The position numbers and the translations under genes are program-made. From NCBI GenBank assembly GCA_003216275.1, contig QCJC01000011.1:1-60323 (forward strand): a stretch of DNA of 60,323 bases. Reading direction: 5' to 3'. The notes beneath the pieces were generated by a model, which had not been told where the DNA came from, made no database searches, and was given only the letters and a program-made list of their open reading frames with translations. The stretch comes from Prochlorococcus sp. AG-402-P18 (lineage in GTDB: Bacteria > Cyanobacteriota > Cyanobacteriia > PCC-6307 > Cyanobiaceae). Shown piece by piece: positions 56,058 to 60,323 of the stretch (the stretch's first letter is position 1; every line of letters starts with the position of its first letter).

Positions 56058-56264
56058 ATGCTGACTTCAAAGCTGATATTAATTGTTTTGACTTGGTCGA
56101 TGGCTTTAATAGTGAGTTTTTTGCTTCGTATAGGAGGGAATCTTCACCCTCAACCTTTTTGTATAAATCATTTTTTAGTCTGGTCTTTGGTTTTTGCTCC
56201 TTCTTTCCTTCTTCTTGCGTATTTTTTCTGTAAGAGAACTTTCTCTGTTGACTTAAGCAATTAA
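56058..56264 (+). CDS. Small two-helix membrane protein
   Basis: 68 residues, MLTSKLILIVLTWSMALIVS then LLRIGGNLHPQPF and HFLVWSLVFAPSFLLLAYFF. Two hydrophobic helices around a short loop. Its function is unknown. It is followed by another small membrane protein 14 bp later, so the two are probably co-expressed. The antisense ORF over the same DNA is Lys-rich and less convincing. Confidence 0.55.
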   Translation: MLTSKLILIVLTWSMALIVSFLLRIGGNLHPQPFCINHFLVWSLVFAPSFLLLAYFFCKRTFSVDLSN

Positions 56265-56278
56265 CTAATTTAGGGATC

Positions 56279-56491
56279 ATGTTCTTCAGACGAGTTTTAA
56301 TTCCTTACTTTGTTTTTTCATCAAATAACGATGTGAAAGATTTTTTGATTTTTGGAAAGGATATTAATACTTGGTTGATTTATGTGCTTATTTTTTTTGG
56401 AATCACTCTTTTGGCATTTGGATGGGTTTGGTTGTCTGGATTTCTAGTAGATATGCAATCAGGAAAATCTATTAAACAGCCATGGGAATAA
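56279..56491 (+). CDS. Small single-pass membrane protein
   Basis: 70 residues. A central hydrophobic segment (WLIYVLIFFGITLLAFGWVW) and a short charged tail (DMQSGKSIKQPWE). No family recognised. ATG 56279 lies 14 bp after the previous small ORF. The 150-bp gap to argG (56492-56641) is AT-rich and presumably holds the argG promoter. Confidence 0.6.
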   Translation: MFFRRVLIPYFVFSSNNDVKDFLIFGKDINTWLIYVLIFFGITLLAFGWVWLSGFLVDMQSGKSIKQPWE

Positions 56492-56641
56492 TTTTGGCTG
56501 CGCTTTCAAAAACTTTTTACTAAACTCTTTTGAGTATTGAATTTTTTTTAAAATTCTATATTGCGTATCTATTTTCAAATTCTGCCCAACAGTTCTCTAT
56601 ATTTGTTAGAAATAATTGCAAATCCTTAAAGGATTAATCAT

Positions 56642-57847
56642 ATGGGAAGGGCAAGAAAGGTTGTTTTGGCTTATTCAGGTGGAGTAGATACCAGTGTATG
56701 CATTCCTTATCTGAAAAAAGAATATGGTGTTGAAGAAGTGGTTGCTTTTGCTGCGGACTTGGGTCAGGGTGACGAACTCGAAGGCATTAAAGAAAAAGCT
56801 ATTAAATCCGGTGCTTCCAAATCAATTATTGCTAATTTAGTAAAACCGTTTATTGAGGATTTTGCTTTTCCAGCAATTAGATCAAATGCTTTGTATCAAG
56901 GCAAATACCCTCTTTCGACCGCATTAGCTAGACCATTAATTGCAAGAAAACTTGTTCAAATCGCAAGGGAGCTAAATGCGGATGGAGTTGCTCATGGGTG
57001 CACTGGAAAAGGCAATGATCAGGTTCGCTTTGATGTGACTATCGGAGCATTAGCTCCTGATTTGAAATTACTCACGCCAGCGAGAGAATGGGGGATGAGC
57101 CGTGAAGAAACTATTGCTTATGGTGAAAAATATGGAATAGTTCCTCCTGTTAGTAAAAAAACTCCTTATTCAATTGATTTAAATCTTTTAGGTAGAAGCA
57201 TTGAAGCTGGGCCTCTTGAAGACCCGTTTCAAATGCCAGCAGAAGAGGTATATGGTATTACTTCTTCTATTTCAAATTCACCTGATGAACCTGAATTGGT
57301 GGACATTAGTTTCGAAGTTGGCTATCCCGTTGCCATTAACGGGGAAAGATTAGATCCAGTATCTATTATCAAGAAGGCTAATAGTATTGCAGGGAGGAAC
57401 GGTTTTGGTCGATTAGATATTATTGAAGATAGAGTAGTGGGAATTAAAAGTAGAGAAATTTATGAAACACCTGGGTTACTTTTATTAATAAAAGCTCACC
57501 AAGAAATAGAGAGTTTAACTTTGCCTGCAGACTTATTAAATACTAAGTTTAGATTAGAAAGACAATGGGCTAATCTTGTTTATCAAGGGTTTTGGTTTAG
57601 CCCATTAAAAGAAGCTTTGGATGGCTTTATAAACTGTTCACAACAACAGGTTAACGGAACAGTAAGGATAAGGCTTTTAAAGGGTAATGCTGACGTGATT
57701 GGACGTAAGTCTTCAAATAATAGTTTATATATTTCTGATCTATCTACATATGGAAGTGATGATAACTTTCAACATAAATCAGCCGAAGGGTTTATATATA
57801 TTTGGGGATTGCCCAATAGAATTTGGTCATGGATAAATAAATCATAA
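56642..57847 (+). CDS. argG: Argininosuccinate synthase
   Basis: 401 residues. It joins citrulline and aspartate with ATP. N-type ATP-pyrophosphatase loop [20 protein letters not shown]; conserved [32 protein letters not shown]. argH is on the other side of the origin. It converges with rpsF (21 bp). Confidence 0.97.
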   Translation: MGRARKVVLAYSGGVDTSVCIPYLKKEYGVEEVVAFAADLGQGDELEGIKEKAIKSGASKSIIANLVKPFIEDFAFPAIRSNALYQGKYPLSTALARPLIARKLVQIARELNADGVAHGCTGKGNDQVRFDVTIGALAPDLKLLTPAREWGMSREETIAYGEKYGIVPPVSKKTPYSIDLNLLGRSIEAGPLEDPFQMPAEEVYGITSSISNSPDEPELVDISFEVGYPVAINGERLDPVSIIKKANSIAGRNGFGRLDIIEDRVVGIKSREIYETPGLLLLIKAHQEIESLTLPADLLNTKFRLERQWANLVYQGFWFSPLKEALDGFINCSQQQVNGTVRIRLLKGNADVIGRKSSNNSLYISDLSTYGSDDNFQHKSAEGFIYIWGLPNRIWSWINKS

Positions 57848-57868
57848 AATTCATCCATTGTTAGGTCT

Positions 57869-58297
57869 TTATTCTGGCTTGTCGTCTTGTTTGCTGTCTT
57901 TATTTGTTGATTCAGGCTTATCCTCTTTAGGTTTTACTTCTTCTGTGTTCGTTTCAGATTTATCTGATTCTTCTTTGCTGGTGGGTTTTGGTGTTGGTAA
58001 AGGACCATCTTGTATGACTGTGAGGTAACGAATAACGTCTTCACTTAATCTCATGGCTCTTTCTAAGACAGCAACTTGTTGGCCATCGCCTTTGTGACTG
58101 AGTTGAACGTATATGCCTTCTTTGTGTTTAGAAATGGGATATGCAAGCCTTCTTTTCCCTCTCATTTGACTATCTAAAACTTCAACACCTAATTCAACAA
58201 GCATTTCACTGTATTTTTTTAGATGGCTATCTACTTCTTCTTCCGGGATGTCCGGACGAAGAATATACATAGTTTCGTAATAAGGTTGATCAGACAT
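57869..58297 (-). CDS. rpsF: 30S ribosomal protein S6 with acidic tail
   Basis: 142 residues; the usual S6 core is ~95. Core: [40 protein letters not shown] and [12 protein letters not shown]. The rest (about 100-142) is charged, Lys/Glu/Ser-rich and low-complexity ([20 protein letters not shown]). A long extension is known in cyanobacterial S6. It is separate from rpsR. Its leader contains paired segments (58306-58342). Confidence 0.95.
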   Translation of the reverse strand: MSDQPYYETMYILRPDIPEEEVDSHLKKYSEMLVELGVEVLDSQMRGKRRLAYPISKHKEGIYVQLSHKGDGQQVAVLERAMRLSEDVIRYLTVIQDGPLPTPKPTSKEESDKSETNTEEVKPKEDKPESTNKDSKQDDKPE

Positions 58298-58305
58298 AGG
58301 AATTT

Positions 58306-58342
58306 CCGATTAGGACTTTGATATGGCTCTAAAGAGCATCGG
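58306..58342 (-). promoter_or_regulatory. Possible structured rpsF leader
   Basis: On the minus strand CCGAT (58342-58338) pairs with ATCGG (58310-58306), enclosing a small hairpin GCTC/GAGC (58337-58334 and 58329-58326). It ends 8 bp before the rpsF ATG, so it would include the ribosome-binding region. Autoregulation of rpsF by an S6:S18-binding leader is known in many bacteria; fit to that motif is not tested. Confidence 0.35.
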
Positions 58343-58373
58343 ATTGTTTATTTTATCCTCAAACTGGTCATTT

Positions 58374-58832
58374 TTACAATTGCATTTTTGTTGCTTTGCT
58401 AATTCCATGTAGGTTTGGTTCATTGCCTTTTGCACAACACCAAACAGAGTAAGTAATTATTGAAAGCAGGCTTATTAATAAAGTACTTGAAAATGTTCTA
58501 ATAATTAATGTATTACTAAACGGACTTAAGAATATTTGAAATATATAGCTTATTATTATTATACCTATATTGATTAATAAAGATTGAAGTGCATTGAAAC
58601 GTAAAAAATAAGATACTTTTTGATTTCTTACTATACCAATAAAAACACCTAAAAAGATTAACAAACTACCAAAAGGTATTGATCTTTCTATAAGGATGAT
58701 AGGAATTAAAGGTATTTGTATAATTTGAATAAACGGATATTTTAAATACAAATGATTCCCAAGGAATAATCCATCTGACAATGGAATCATATATATAATT
58801 ATGGCTAATAATTTTCCCCCAAGAGAAGGCAT
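58374..58832 (-). CDS. Tic20-family membrane protein
   Basis: 152 residues, four predicted hydrophobic helices. Conserved YFLRFNALQSLLINIGIIII and the opening IIYMIPLSDGLFLGNHLYLK resemble Tic20/Ycf60, the inner-envelope translocation component of chloroplasts whose cyanobacterial homologues have no assigned role. It lies between aroE (17 bp) and rpsF, on the same strand. Confidence 0.8.
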   Translation of the reverse strand: MPSLGGKLLAIIIYMIPLSDGLFLGNHLYLKYPFIQIIQIPLIPIILIERSIPFGSLLIFLGVFIGIVRNQKVSYFLRFNALQSLLINIGIIIISYIFQIFLSPFSNTLIIRTFSSTLLISLLSIITYSVWCCAKGNEPNLHGISKATKMQL

Positions 58833-58849
58833 AGTGAATTTAATCTCTG

Positions 58850-59743
58850 CTAAGAATAGAGCATTAAATGTTTTTTCGCAGTTGATTTCATTGATTCAGT
58901 AGGGATTGTGTCAAACCCGCTCCATAGCTTTATGGACAAAGCTCCTTGTTCTACAAGCATATCAAGACCATCAAGCGTTAAACAGTTTTTTTCTTTTCCA
59001 ATTTTGAGCCAGTTTGTTGGTCTTGGAGTATAAATTAAGTCATACAGAATGGTTTGACTAGAAAGGCTTTGCCATATTTTATTACCAAGAGGAATATTTT
59101 TTTCTGAAATATTTTTGGTATTCATTCCGACTGGGGTTGTATTAATAATTAAATTTGCTTCCTCAATATATGAAGCGAGATCTAATGTTTCACTGCAAAT
59201 ACCTTGAACAATTGTATTATTATTTTTTGATAGGTGAGTCATATCTTTTATAAAATTATTTAATCTTTCTTCATTCCGACCTATTATTGTTATTTGTTTA
59301 AGCCTTAATCTATTTAAAGCAAATACAACTGCTCTAGCGCTTCCCCCACAACCTATTACGACCACTTGTTTGTTTTTTAAATTTTGAGCCTGTAATGGTT
59401 TAAGAAATCCTTCTACATCTGTATTTGCTCCGATCCATTGATTATTCTCTCCTGGAATTAATGTATTAACAGCTTGTATACTATTTGCTGTCGCAGTTAA
59501 TCTTTTGCAGCTTTTTAATGCTTCTTGTTTATGAGGAATAGTGATATTTAATCCTTTGCAATTCATATGTCTTAATGCTTTTGCTATTTGTTCAACTTTG
59601 TTTTTTTCGCAGGATATTGCCAAATAGCACCAATCAAGACCCATTTTTTCATATGCCGCATTGTGCATAACTGGAGACAGGGAATGACTCACTGGCTGTC
59701 CAAGCAGTCCTACTAGATTGGTTTTTCCAGTAATAGTGCTCAT
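58850..59743 (-). CDS. aroE: Shikimate dehydrogenase
   Basis: 297 residues. It reduces 3-dehydroshikimate with NADPH in aromatic amino acid synthesis. Shikimate contacts HSLSPVMHNAAYEKMGLD; catalytic Lys in NITIPHKQEALKSC; NADP loop VVIGCGGSARAVVFALNRL; TTPVGMNTK. A normal-length family member. It diverges from dnaK, with 120 bp between. Confidence 0.96.
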   Translation of the reverse strand: MSTITGKTNLVGLLGQPVSHSLSPVMHNAAYEKMGLDWCYLAISCEKNKVEQIAKALRHMNCKGLNITIPHKQEALKSCKRLTATANSIQAVNTLIPGENNQWIGANTDVEGFLKPLQAQNLKNKQVVVIGCGGSARAVVFALNRLRLKQITIIGRNEERLNNFIKDMTHLSKNNNTIVQGICSETLDLASYIEEANLIINTTPVGMNTKNISEKNIPLGNKIWQSLSSQTILYDLIYTPRPTNWLKIGKEKNCLTLDGLDMLVEQGALSIKLWSGFDTIPTESMKSTAKKHLMLYS

Positions 59744-59863
59744 TTGCTTAGTGACAGATTTTCAAATAATTAATGGACTGTTCGGGAACCACGCCTCGCC
59801 TCCAAGTGGTTTCACTGACGAGGATGTCTATTACAGAAAGAAAAATCAAGGAGCTCATCACTC

Positions 59864-60323
59864 ATGGGGAAGGTTGTTGGAATTGACTTGGGAACTACAA
59901 ATAGCTGCGTTGCTGTCATGGAGGGTGGTAAACCCACTGTAATAGCAAATGCTGAGGGATTCAGGACAACACCATCTGTGGTGGCTTACACCAAAAATCA
60001 AGATCAACTTGTTGGCCAAATTGCTAAACGCCAAGCAGTTATGAATCCTGAAAATACCTTTTATTCCTCCAAGAGATTTGTAGGTAGAAGAGTTGATGAG
60101 GTCAATGATGAATCAAAAGAAGTCAGTTATGGGGTTGAGAAAGCTGGATCTAATGTAAAACTTAAATGCCCAATACTTGATAAACAATTCTCTCCTGAAG
60201 AGGTAAGTGCACAGGTTTTAAGAAAGCTTTCAGATGATGCCGGAAAATATCTTGGAGAGTCAGTGACTCAAGCAGTCATAACTGTCCCTGCATATTTCAA
60301 TGATTCGCAACGTCAAGCTACAA
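59864..60323 (+). CDS. dnaK: Chaperone DnaK (Hsp70), 3' end outside the window
   Basis: The first 153 residues are visible, open to the window end. Start ATG 59864, with AAGGAG at 59848-59853 at good spacing. ATPase start [20 protein letters not shown]; then [20 protein letters not shown]; and [16 protein letters not shown]. This resembles DnaK2-type, the main cyanobacterial Hsp70. Works with dnaJ and grpE, which are far away in the window. No CIRCE operator is seen in the divergent gap with aroE. Confidence 0.97.
   Translation, partial: MGKVVGIDLGTTNSCVAVMEGGKPTVIANAEGFRTTPSVVAYTKNQDQLVGQIAKRQAVMNPENTFYSSKRFVGRRVDEVNDESKEVSYGVEKAGSNVKLKCPILDKQFSPEEVSAQVLRKLSDDAGKYLGESVTQAVITVPAYFNDSQRQAT

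Noticed and set aside
56056-56280. 74-residue minus-strand ORF
   Set aside because: Lys-rich reverse reading of a hydrophobic small membrane protein gene; the plus-strand frame fits better.
59744-59863. CIRCE (HrcA) operator before dnaK
   Set aside because: No TTAGCACTC/GAGTGCTAA pair there or before grpE; only weak inverted repeats such as ACCAC/GTGGT.

Overview
The window looks like chromosomal DNA of a marine picocyanobacterium, almost certainly Prochlorococcus. The base composition is AT-rich, intergenic gaps are short, and the gene order is the one I know from Prochlorococcus: dnaN, a PRC-barrel protein, purL, purF, a gyrA/parC paralogue, queG, nusB, ftsY, argH, dusA, grpE-dnaJ, murC-murB, gap2, thiL, efp-accB, pdxA, cbiD and guaA. 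This is the start-of-genome block, printed here in reverse orientation. The clade cannot be fixed from this text.

Region 1 (1-6780) is accessory DNA abutting the 3' end of guaA. It holds the end of a TPR-sulfotransferase, a methyltransferase-like 3' remnant, a TdeIII-like restriction endonuclease with no visible methyltransferase, a truncated type ISP-like nuclease/helicase, small unknown proteins (one pair coupled by an ATGA overlap), a secreted protein and a periodic TPR protein. A short DNA module recurs between these genes. Two copies end in a 51-bp direct repeat that includes the guaA stop region, and five pairs of GTGGAA repeats stand exactly 11 bp apart. I read this as repeated site-specific insertion at guaA. 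A promoter-hairpin-terminator unit at 3246-3357 carries an 11-nt loop sequence like the conserved element of the cyanobacterial small RNA Yfr1.

Region 2 (6781-43256) is core housekeeping: guaA, cbiD, a class V aminotransferase, an HNH nuclease, pdxA, accB/efp, a lumenal cyclophilin, thiL, gap2, murC/murB, ybaB, rsgA, dnaJ/grpE, msrB, dusA, an RRM protein, argH, an RsbU-type phosphatase, ftsY, nusB, a DUF502 protein, queG, a TPR protein, a type II topoisomerase A subunit, purF, purL and dnaN.

Region 3 (43257-43630) is the probable replication origin. It is a 374-bp gene-free AT-rich gap with three exact TTTTCCACA boxes, weaker boxes and a TAG-trinucleotide run.

Region 4 (43631-60323) is the other side of the origin: thrC, a DUF1400 protein, a UbiB-like kinase, recN, uvrA, a sucrose-phosphate synthase with a HAD domain, mraY, small cyanobacterial proteins, argG, rpsF, a Tic20-like protein, aroE and the start of dnaK. 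I saw no rRNA, tRNA, CRISPR array, transposase or integrase in the window.
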